5,141 nucleotides of DNA from Fimenecus sp045594885 (lineage in GTDB: Bacteria > Bacillota > Clostridia > Oscillospirales > Acutalibacteraceae). A model generated the notes under the pieces. It did not search any database and was not told the DNA's origin. It saw only the letters and a program-made list of their open reading frames with translations. Each line of letters begins with the position of its first letter. Within the stretch, counting starts at the first letter, position 1. The position numbers and the translations under genes are program-made. This document shows, in pieces, positions 1-4,832 of this stretch. The stretch lies in NCBI GenBank assembly GCA_045594885.1, contig JAZNZJ010000038.1, positions 1 through 5,141 on the forward strand. The letters run 5' to 3'.

Positions 1-13
1 TCTGTAAAAATAA

Positions 14-22
14 TGATATAAT
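14..22 (+). promoter_or_regulatory. Extended -10 promoter element of mscL-proC
   Basis: A perfect TATAAT at 17-22 is preceded by TG at 14-15, giving an extended -10 (TGATATAAT). With a usual 17-base spacer the -35 box would fall just outside the left window edge, so it cannot be judged. Transcription would start near position 29, leaving a leader of about 27 bases before the mscL ATG. It is the only good promoter seen for mscL and probably serves proC as well. Confidence 0.6.
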
Positions 23-55
23 TAGTACATAAATTTAATGAAAGAAGGCTTTAAA

Positions 56-517
56 ATGAAAGGATTTTTAAAAGAATTTAAAGAATTTGCAATGCGTGGC
101 AACGTAATCGACCTTGCAGTCGGTGTTATCATCGGTGGTGCATTCCAGAAAATTGTTACATCAGTTGTAAATGACCTTGTTATGCCACTTATCGGTCTTA
201 TCACAAAAGGTAGTGATTTTGCAAGTAAATTTGTTGCTCTTGATGGTAGCACATACGCAACAATCGAAGAAGCAAAAGAAGCAGGCGCTGCAATTCTTAC
301 ATATGGTAATTTTATCGCAGTAACAATTGATTTCATCATTATGGCATTTGTTATTTTCCTTCTTGTTAAGGGTCTTAACAAACTTTCAGGACTTGGCAAG
401 AAAAAGGAAGAACCTGCAGAAGAACCTGCACCAACAACAAAGGTTTGCCCATATTGCAAGAGCGAAATTGCTATTGATGCAACAAAGTGTGCACATTGTA
501 CATCTGACGTTGAATAA
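56..517 (+). CDS. mscL: Large-conductance mechanosensitive channel MscL with C-terminal zinc-ribbon-like tail
   Basis: MscL is a pentameric inner-membrane channel that opens under membrane tension and releases solutes during hypo-osmotic shock. The 153-residue product carries the family's N-terminal helix and pore-lining TM1 (FAMRGNVIDLAVGVIIGGAF, residues 11-30, continuing to about 47 through NDLVMPLIG), an external loop (about 50-80) and TM2 (about 83-106, with GNFI and NKL). After a charged, proline-rich linker (115-129) it ends in CPYC (131-134) and CAHC (145-148), a four-cysteine zinc-ribbon pattern absent from textbook MscL proteins such as that of E. coli. The start at 56 is preferred over an in-frame ATG at 38: AGAAGG at 43-48 sits 7 bases upstream of 56, and MKGFLKEFKEF aligns with the usual MscL N-terminus. 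proC follows after 2 bases. The identification is secure; the function of the tail is unknown. Confidence 0.95.
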   Translation: MKGFLKEFKEFAMRGNVIDLAVGVIIGGAFQKIVTSVVNDLVMPLIGLITKGSDFASKFVALDGSTYATIEEAKEAGAAILTYGNFIAVTIDFIIMAFVIFLLVKGLNKLSGLGKKKEEPAEEPAPTTKVCPYCKSEIAIDATKCAHCTSDVE

Positions 518-519
518 TT

Positions 520-1320
520 ATGTATAAGCTTGGTTTTATTGGTTGCGGTAATATGGCAAGTGCCATAATCGGCGGTGCGGTGACTTCACAATTTGTTGAC
601 GGAACTAAAATCTGTGTTTTTGATGTTGACAATGCTAAAGCAGAGGCACTCAATCAAAAATATAATGTTCAAATTGCAAAATCCTGTGAAGAAATTGCAG
701 AAGATTGTGAGTATGTTGTTCTTGCTGTGAAACCGCAGATTTTCCCCGCAGTTTTACCCCAAATCAAAGAAAAACTTAACAGCGATTCTGTTGTAGTTTC
801 AATCGGTGCGGGTAAAACATTGGAATATATCGGCTCGTTTTTAAATGACAAAACGGCTGTTATAAGAGTAATGCCCAATATAAATGCAAAAGTGGGTGCA
901 TCAATGAGTGCTGTTTGCAAAAATGATTATGCAAACGACAATGCTCTTGATTTTGTGAAAAGACTTTGTAAATCATTCGGCGAGGTTATCGCCTTGCCCG
1001 AAAGTCAATTTCCTCTTTTTGGCGTAATTGCAGGGTGCTCACCCGCATATTCCTTTATGTTCATCGACTCAATGGCACGTGAGGCTGTTAAGAATGGTAT
1101 GAAAAAAGATGAGGCATTGAAAATATGTGCACAAGCAGTGTTGGGCAGTGCAAAGATGATTCTTGAAGACGGCGAAAATAACCCGTGGGCACTCATAAAC
1201 AGTGTATGCTCACCCGGTGGCACAACAATTGAGGGTGTCGCAAAGTTGCAGAGTGAAGGCTTTGACACGGCGGTTATGGACGCAGTAAAGGCATCACTTG
1301 ATAAAGATAAAAAGTTATAA
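520..1320 (+). CDS. proC: Pyrroline-5-carboxylate reductase
   Basis: This cytoplasmic enzyme catalyses the last step of proline synthesis, reduction of 1-pyrroline-5-carboxylate with NAD(P)H. The 266-residue product is of normal family length. It has an N-terminal Rossmann fold with GCGNM at 8-12, AVKPQ at 69-73 and RVMPN at 116-120. The C-terminal helical dimerisation and catalytic domain has GCSPAY at 172-177 (usually GSGPAY) and the family signature region around SPGGTT at 231-236, followed by IEGVAKL. The ATG lies 2 bases after the mscL stop. No good Shine-Dalgarno sequence precedes it, so translation probably depends on ribosomes finishing mscL. No proA or proB is adjacent, so the glutamate-to-P5C steps would be encoded elsewhere. 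A strong terminator follows directly. Confidence 0.96.
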   Translation: MYKLGFIGCGNMASAIIGGAVTSQFVDGTKICVFDVDNAKAEALNQKYNVQIAKSCEEIAEDCEYVVLAVKPQIFPAVLPQIKEKLNSDSVVVSIGAGKTLEYIGSFLNDKTAVIRVMPNINAKVGASMSAVCKNDYANDNALDFVKRLCKSFGEVIALPESQFPLFGVIAGCSPAYSFMFIDSMAREAVKNGMKKDEALKICAQAVLGSAKMILEDGENNPWALINSVCSPGGTTIEGVAKLQSEGFDTAVMDAVKASLDKDKKL

Positions 1321-1328
1321 AAATAGAA

Positions 1329-1358
1329 TGGCGGGGTCAAGACCCCGCCAATTTTTTT
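1329..1358 (+). terminator. Rho-independent terminator after proC, possibly bidirectional
   Basis: A perfect 10-base-pair GC-rich stem is formed by TGGCGGGGTC (1329-1338) and GACCCCGCCA (1341-1350). Because the central two bases cannot form a tight loop, the real loop is probably 4 bases (CAAG). Seven T residues follow at 1352-1358. On the - strand the same stem is followed, after a 4-base gap, by a weaker T-rich run (opposite 1319-1325). It may therefore also stop convergent transcription of cysK, whose stop codon lies at 1357-1359 inside the + strand T-tract. Confidence 0.93.
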
Positions 1359-2280
1359 AGAACAATTCAGTTGACAAATATCTGTCACCGGTATCGGGAA
1401 GAATAACAACAATATTCTTACCCGAATTTTCTTTTCTTTTTGCAATTTCAAGTGCACCGTGAAGTGCCGCACCTGATGAAATTCCCACAAGAACACCTTC
1501 TCGCTTTGCAAAGTCACGTGATGCATTATAAGCCTCATCTCCCGTAACGGTAATGATTTCATCAATTATGTTAGTGTTAAGAATTTCAGGCACAAAACCC
1601 GCACCAATGCCTTGTAATGGATGTGCCCCTGCTTTACCACCTGAAAGAACGGGGGAGTCAGCGGGCTCAACGGCAATAATTCTTATATCGGGATTTTGCA
1701 TTTTCAGATATTCACCCGTTCCGGTAATTGTACCACCCGTGCCCACTCCCGCAACAAGAATATCAATTTTTCCGTCAGTATCCGCCCAAATTTCAGGTCC
1801 GGTAGTTTTAAAATGTGCTTTAGGATTAGACGGATTGACAAATTGCCCTGCAATAATGCTGTCGGGAATTTCTTTTGCTAATTCTTCGGCTTTCTCAATT
1901 GCACCCGCCATTCCTTTACTGCCGTCGGTCAGCACCAATTCTGCACCATAGGCAGAAATAAGCTTTCTGCGTTCAACCGACATTGTGTCGGGCATAGTGA
2001 TAATAAGTCTGTACCCTTTTGTCGCCACCACAGAAGCAAGACCAATACCCGTATTTCCGCTTGTGGGCTCAATAATAACCGAGCCTTTTTTGAGCAAACC
2101 TTTTGCTTCTGCATCTTCAATCATTTGAAGTGCCGCACGGTCTTTAATACTGCCCGCAGGGTTAAAGCATTCGAGCTTTGCAAAAACTTTTGAAGTCAAA
2201 TCGAGAACTTTTTCGGTACTTGAAAGCTCTAAAAGGGGAGTATTGCCGATTAATTGGGATATATTACTATAAACATTCAT
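1357..2280 (-). CDS. cysK: Cysteine synthase (O-acetylserine sulfhydrylase), PLP-dependent
   Basis: The enzyme makes cysteine from O-acetylserine and sulfide using pyridoxal phosphate, in the cytoplasm. The 307-residue product is of normal length and complete. Visible motifs are IGNTPLLEL near the N-terminus (11-19), the PLP-lysine loop NPAGSIKDRAA (40-50, Lys46 as Schiff-base lysine), the substrate loop PTSGNTG (72-78), the phosphate-binding glycine loop GTGGTITGTG (180-189), EPADSPVLSGG (205-215), GIGAGFVPEIL (224-234), GISSGAA (266-272) and PDTGDRYLSTELF at the C-terminus. The second half is clearly of CysK type, while NPAGSIKDRAA is closer to the CysM wording, so the A/B subtype is less certain than the family. 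The start is supported by GGAGG 8 bases upstream. The gene is monocistronic, convergent with proC, and has its own promoter. No riboswitch or T-box fits in the very short leader. Confidence 0.95.
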   Translation of the reverse strand: MNVYSNISQLIGNTPLLELSSTEKVLDLTSKVFAKLECFNPAGSIKDRAALQMIEDAEAKGLLKKGSVIIEPTSGNTGIGLASVVATKGYRLIITMPDTMSVERRKLISAYGAELVLTDGSKGMAGAIEKAEELAKEIPDSIIAGQFVNPSNPKAHFKTTGPEIWADTDGKIDILVAGVGTGGTITGTGEYLKMQNPDIRIIAVEPADSPVLSGGKAGAHPLQGIGAGFVPEILNTNIIDEIITVTGDEAYNASRDFAKREGVLVGISSGAALHGALEIAKRKENSGKNIVVILPDTGDRYLSTELF

Positions 2281-2288
2281 TGTTATTA

Positions 2289-2293
2289 CCTCC
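2289..2293 (-). promoter_or_regulatory. Shine-Dalgarno site of cysK
   Basis: The - strand reads GGAGG here, 8 bases before the cysK ATG (2280-2278). This is an ideal distance and fixes the start codon. Confidence 0.9.
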
Positions 2294-2304
2294 GTAACGG
2301 ATTA

Positions 2305-2333
2305 ATTATATAATAATACAAAAAAGTTTGCAA
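2305..2333 (-). promoter_or_regulatory. Sigma-A-type promoter of cysK
   Basis: On the - strand, TTGCAA (2333-2328, 4 of 6 to consensus) and a perfect TATAAT (2310-2305) are separated by 17 bases. Transcription would start near 2298, giving a leader of only about 18 bases. That leaves no room for a leader-based regulator, so any control must act on initiation. Confidence 0.75.
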
Positions 2334-2340
2334 TAATATA

Positions 2341-2379
2341 CAAAATAAAACAGCCTGTAAGTTTTTACCTTACAGGCTG
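2341..2379 (-). terminator. Rho-independent terminator of the amino-acid permease gene
   Basis: The arms CAGCCTGTAAG (2351-2361) and CTTACAGGCTG (2369-2379) form a perfect 11-base-pair stem with a 7-base loop. On the - strand the stem is followed by TTTTATTTTG (2350-2341). It lies 18 bases downstream of the permease stop codon and ends just before the -35 box of cysK, so the two genes are separate transcription units packed tightly together. Confidence 0.9.
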
Positions 2380-2397
2380 AAAATATGTAATTGCTAA

Positions 2398-3846
2398 TTA
2401 TTTTGCCTTTTTCTTGGGATTCATTAAAGCAAGACCAATAGCCATAATTACTACGAAAACTATAAGGTAGAAGAGAACTGGGCAAGAGAAACCTGCACCT
2501 GCTTCTTTAGCTGTAATATAAGGCACATAGCCGTGTGAGTAGATAGCAGCAAATACCATAAATGCTGAACCGATAACTCCAAGTGCCGGAAGAACAAATC
2601 TCTTAACAGGTGAAAGACCCTTTTCTTTTCTCATAAACTGAATGAACATTGGAATGTAAAGAGCATAGATTGTGATGATTGGAAGCTCTGATGAGTCAAA
2701 GCTGAACTTGCCGAACCAAGGTGTAGCAGTAAGGTTTGCACCGTAGAAGTAAACAAGCCATGCACCAACAATTACAAGACCAACGATACATGAGTTTGAA
2801 GGCATACCTGATGCAGGGTCAATCTGCTTCATAAGTTCAACCTTTGGACCCATATTACGAACTGAAAGTGAGTACATACCACGGATTGTACCAATGAGAA
2901 GACCGTTAAGTGTACCAAGACAAGAAACTGCAACGAAGAGGTTAAGAACGTTACCAAGAACATTACCGAAAACTGCTGTGAAAGCAGGAGCAGTTCCAAC
3001 ATCAATAAGAGTCTGAACAGGAGCACCGCCTGCAACACCGATGTAATAGAAGAGGTAAATTGCAATAATGATAACACCGCCAACTACAAGAGCAATTGGA
3101 AGATTCTTCTTTGAATCTTTGATTTCAGAGTTAATTGATGTAGCAAGAATCCAACCTTCATAAGCGAAAGCAGTAGCAACAACAGCACCAAAAAGAGGTG
3201 ACATATCGCCGGCACTTGTAGCAAAGTTAGCACCAAGCATTGATGTACCTGCATCAACAGGAGCACCTGTGAGGTCGTGTGTAAGACCATAGATTGTACC
3301 AACAATTGCCATTAAAAGAAGTGGAATAAACTTGATGAATGTAGCACTAATCTGAAGTTTACCTGCAAGCTTTGAAGAAAGTGTGTTAACTGCGAATACA
3401 AAAATGAGAATGAATCCTGCAAGCAAGAATGTTTCTGTACCTGTTACAGGGTCACCTGCAAGTTGTAAATCGGGGTTTACAGATACAAGGAATGTGAGGA
3501 AATATCTTGCTGTAAGCCATGCAAGAACAGAAGTCATTGCAGGCATATAGATTGTTGTTGCAAACCAACCCATCATATAGCCGTATTTGCTACCGATTGT
3601 TGCTTCGGCATAGTCAACAAGTCCGTTAACCTTTTCATAACGCTGAGCCATAACGCAGAATGCGAGAACACAGCAAATCATGATTACACCGCCGATAATC
3701 CAAGCAAGAATACCAAGAGGCATATCACCGTTTGTTTTTTGAAGAATTGCCTGTGCCTTGAAGAAGACACCGGAGCCTACAACAGTACCTACAACCATGC
3801 AGATAGCCATCAATAGACCATATTGTTTTTTAAGTCCGTTTTCCAT
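2398..3846 (-). CDS. APC-superfamily amino-acid permease
   Basis: This is a polytopic inner-membrane transporter of the amino acid-polyamine-organocation superfamily, probably an amino-acid symporter or exchanger; the substrate cannot be read from the sequence. The 482-residue product has about 12 hydrophobic segments. The TM1 unwound-helix motif GTVVGSGVF (20-28) is followed by YEKVNGLVDYAEATIG (70-85), the loop region family members use before TM3. FAYEGW (227-232), with EIKDSKKNLP (241-250) after it, is the characteristic TM6/loop signature of this superfamily. The C-terminus is lysine-rich (NPKKKAK). Three in-frame starts compete: TTG at 3870, ATG at 3858 and ATG at 3846. I chose 3846 because the purine-rich AGGAAGGATGG lies a suitable distance upstream, it abuts ATG 3858 with no spacing, and MENGLKKQYGLL begins like family members. 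The gene has its own promoter and terminator. Confidence 0.9.
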   Translation of the reverse strand: MENGLKKQYGLLMAICMVVGTVVGSGVFFKAQAILQKTNGDMPLGILAWIIGGVIMICCVLAFCVMAQRYEKVNGLVDYAEATIGSKYGYMMGWFATTIYMPAMTSVLAWLTARYFLTFLVSVNPDLQLAGDPVTGTETFLLAGFILIFVFAVNTLSSKLAGKLQISATFIKFIPLLLMAIVGTIYGLTHDLTGAPVDAGTSMLGANFATSAGDMSPLFGAVVATAFAYEGWILATSINSEIKDSKKNLPIALVVGGVIIIAIYLFYYIGVAGGAPVQTLIDVGTAPAFTAVFGNVLGNVLNLFVAVSCLGTLNGLLIGTIRGMYSLSVRNMGPKVELMKQIDPASGMPSNSCIVGLVIVGAWLVYFYGANLTATPWFGKFSFDSSELPIITIYALYIPMFIQFMRKEKGLSPVKRFVLPALGVIGSAFMVFAAIYSHGYVPYITAKEAGAGFSCPVLFYLIVFVVIMAIGLALMNPKKKAK

Positions 3847-3854
3847 AATGAAAA

Positions 3855-3865
3855 CCATCCTTCCT
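3855..3865 (-). promoter_or_regulatory. Shine-Dalgarno region of the permease, with competing starts
   Basis: The - strand reads AGGAAGGATGG here. GGAAGG (3864-3859) is 12 bases and GGATGG (3860-3855) is 8 bases upstream of the ATG at 3846. The same stretch contains the ATG at 3858, which has no spacing from GGAAGG and is therefore an unlikely start. Confidence 0.6.
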
Positions 3866-3879
3866 TTCAAATTACTGAT

Positions 3880-3908
3880 ATTATATTTTATTTCTTTACA
3901 AAAGTAAA
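3880..3908 (-). promoter_or_regulatory. Sigma-A-type promoter of the amino-acid permease
   Basis: On the - strand TTTACT (3908-3903, 4 of 6 to consensus) and a perfect TATAAT (3885-3880) are separated by 17 bases. The predicted start near 3873 leaves a leader of about 27 bases. The -35 box lies inside the inverted repeat at 3893-3910, so a repressor bound there could block polymerase. Confidence 0.65.
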
Positions 3909-3917
3909 GAGGTAAAG
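3893..3917. promoter_or_regulatory. Inverted plus direct repeat at the permease promoter, possible operator
   Basis: TCTTTAC (3893-3899) and GTAAAGA (3904-3910) form an inverted repeat around four A bases. A further GTAAAG at 3912-3917 makes a direct repeat with 8-base periodicity (GTAAAGAG, then GTAAAGTG). The set overlaps the -35 box and lies just upstream of it. This is the arrangement expected of a repressor site, but the surroundings are AT-rich and no regulator is encoded next door. It is unlikely to act as a terminator because the stem is short and AT-rich. Confidence 0.35.
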
Positions 3918-3978
3918 TGAAATTTTTTGTGCAAAATATAATTATTTTTATTATTTATACAATTTGGTTATTTTGAAT

Positions 3979-4155
3979 TTGTCGGGGTGATGAATTGGCT
4001 TCCCCTTGAGGGGAAGCTGTCACGAAGTGACTGATGAGGTGTAGGTTGCGATAGCAACCGTTACATATCATAATTAATTAGTTTTCCACCTCATCCGTCT
4101 TTGCCTTACGGCAAATCCACCTTCCCCTCAAGGGGAAGGCAAAAGACCCCGACAA
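3979..4155. repeat. MITE-like palindromic intergenic element with multiple hairpins
   Basis: A non-coding element is bounded by a 10-base inverted repeat, TTGTCGGGGT (3979-3988) and ACCCCGACAA (4146-4155). Just inside, CTTCCCCTTGAGGGGAAG (3999-4016) is the exact reverse complement of CTTCCCCTCAAGGGGAAG (4121-4138), and each copy is itself a hairpin (stems 3998-4005/4010-4017 and 4120-4127/4132-4139). ATGAGGTG (4034-4041) pairs with CACCTCAT (4087-4094). Between these lie hairpins GTCAC-GAA-GTGAC (4019-4031), GGTTGC-GATA-GCAACC (4044-4059) and TTTGCC-TTAC-GGCAAA (4100-4115). AATTT occurs at 3976-3980 and 4161-4165 and could be a target duplication if the element ends at 4160. No reading frame is present. 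Its wording resembles dispersed repeats I recall from gut Clostridia. It sits between two divergent promoters, and no T-run follows the hairpins, so it is not a simple terminator. Confidence 0.8.
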
Positions 4156-4234
4156 CCCCCAATTTATCTAATTCTTTAGAGGGTAACCTACACCACCCAA
4201 AATGCTAAACAAATACAATTTATATATACACATC
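4156..4234. other. Intergenic spacer without recognisable content
   Basis: Between the palindromic element and the sigma-factor promoter I see a short C-rich patch followed by an AT-rich stretch, with no reading frame, no stable hairpin and no RNA gene. The comparable stretch 3918-3975, on the permease side of the element, is also AT-rich and featureless. Confidence 0.5.
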
Positions 4235-4263
4235 TTGCCATTTTTGTCGAATTAAGGTATAAT
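4235..4263 (+). promoter_or_regulatory. Near-consensus sigma-A-type promoter of the ECF sigma operon
   Basis: TTGCCA (4235-4240, 5 of 6 to consensus) and a perfect TATAAT (4258-4263) are separated by 17 bases. The start would be near 4270, giving a leader of about 17 bases. This predicts strong transcription by the housekeeping sigma factor. A 10-base palindrome, TTTTCGAAAA (4264-4273), covers the predicted start site and might bind a regulator, though at that length it could be chance. Confidence 0.8.
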
Positions 4264-4273
4264 TTTTCGAAAA

Positions 4274-4279
4274 GGGGAG
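4274..4279 (+). promoter_or_regulatory. Shine-Dalgarno site of the ECF sigma gene
   Basis: GGGGAG lies 7 bases before the ATG at 4287 and supports that start over the internal ATG at residue 8. Confidence 0.8.
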
Positions 4280-4286
4280 ATTATAT

Positions 4287-4832
4287 ATGTTGTCAATTTG
4301 TTTTGCGATGCTTCAAAATCCTGAAGATAAAGCACGATTTGAAGAATTTTTCAACAAATTTTACGATACGATTTTCTATGTTGCGAAAAAGCATTTAAAA
4401 ACTGTTGAGGCGGCTGAAGATTGCACACAAGAGATTATGGAACATTTTGCAAAGAATTTTCATAACATAAAGCAAGATTTTGACGATGCGAAATTTAAGG
4501 CATATGTCAAAATTGTGGCTAAAGGAATGTCAATAGACATTTACAGAAAAGAGAAAAAGCATCTTGACCATGTGGTTGACGCAGACTTTTCTGATTTTTA
4601 TAATCTTTCAGAAGAAATGTTTGATGTTTGTGATGTAATGCTTCTAAAAGAGGCGATTGACGCAATGCCTGAAGTGTTGCAACCTGTTTTTCTTCTAAAG
4701 TATTTATATGAATACAGCGGTGAAGAAATTGCTGAAAAATTAAATCTTTCAAAGCCGTTAGTTAGAAAAAGATGTATGCTTGGAATGCAGTTTGTAAGAA
4801 ATTATATAAAGGAAGCTGAACAAGATGAGTAA
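4287..4832 (+). CDS. ECF-type (sigma-70 family) RNA polymerase sigma factor
   Basis: The 181-residue product has the two-domain layout of an extracytoplasmic-function sigma factor, which directs RNA polymerase to a stress- or signal-specific promoter set. Region 2 covers about residues 16-90: FNKFYDTIFYVAKKHL, then the acidic polymerase-binding segment AAEDCTQEIMEHFAKN (42-57), then KAYVKIVAKGMSIDIYRKEKK (71-91), which reads like the -10 recognition helix. Region 4 covers about 119-175: LLKEAIDAMPEVLQPVFLLKYL, then a helix-turn-helix YSGEEIAEKLNLSKPLVRKR (143-162) for -35 recognition. The MLSICFAMLQNPEDKARFEEF start is typical of a group of ECF factors in gut Clostridia, in line with the good ribosome site. 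The next gene overlaps by 8 bases, implying coupled translation with its probable antagonist. The ECF subgroup and the regulon are not determined. Confidence 0.88.
   Translation: MLSICFAMLQNPEDKARFEEFFNKFYDTIFYVAKKHLKTVEAAEDCTQEIMEHFAKNFHNIKQDFDDAKFKAYVKIVAKGMSIDIYRKEKKHLDHVVDADFSDFYNLSEEMFDVCDVMLLKEAIDAMPEVLQPVFLLKYLYEYSGEEIAEKLNLSKPLVRKRCMLGMQFVRNYIKEAEQDE

Noticed and set aside
38..55. Upstream in-frame ATG at 38 as the mscL start
   Set aside because: It has no ribosome binding site before it, would add six residues not seen in MscL proteins, and its coding bases contain the AGAAGG that is ideally placed for ATG 56.
22..459. Open frame of 145 codons on the - strand opposite mscL
   Set aside because: It lies antisense across the conserved mscL gene and shows no recognisable domain; a shadow frame.
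1553..1951. Open frame of 132 codons on the + strand opposite cysK
   Set aside because: It is antisense to a clear enzyme gene, has a composition expected of a shadow frame, and has no ribosome site or family motifs.
2281..2397. T-box, SAM or other leader regulator in front of cysK
   Set aside because: The predicted leader is only about 18 bases, and the one hairpin in the gap is the terminator of the upstream permease gene.
3847..3870. TTG at 3870 or ATG at 3858 as the permease start
   Set aside because: The TTG has no purine-rich site before it and the ATG at 3858 abuts GGAAGG without spacing; ATG 3846 has suitable spacing. The alternatives change only the first 4-8 residues.
3927..3965. 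A second - strand promoter upstream of the permease (TTGTAT, then TATATT)
   Set aside because: The stretch is almost entirely A and T, so such matches are expected by chance, and the promoter at 3880-3908 is better.
3979..4155. CRISPR array or riboswitch as an explanation of the hairpin-rich region
   Set aside because: There are no regularly spaced direct repeats with unique spacers, and the element lies upstream of the promoters of both neighbouring genes rather than in a leader; inverted symmetry and bounded ends fit a repeat element better.
4246..4270. ECF-type self-activated promoter for the sigma operon based on GTCGAA
   Set aside because: No matching AAC-type -35 box lies at the right distance, whereas a near-perfect sigma-A promoter overlaps the same stretch.
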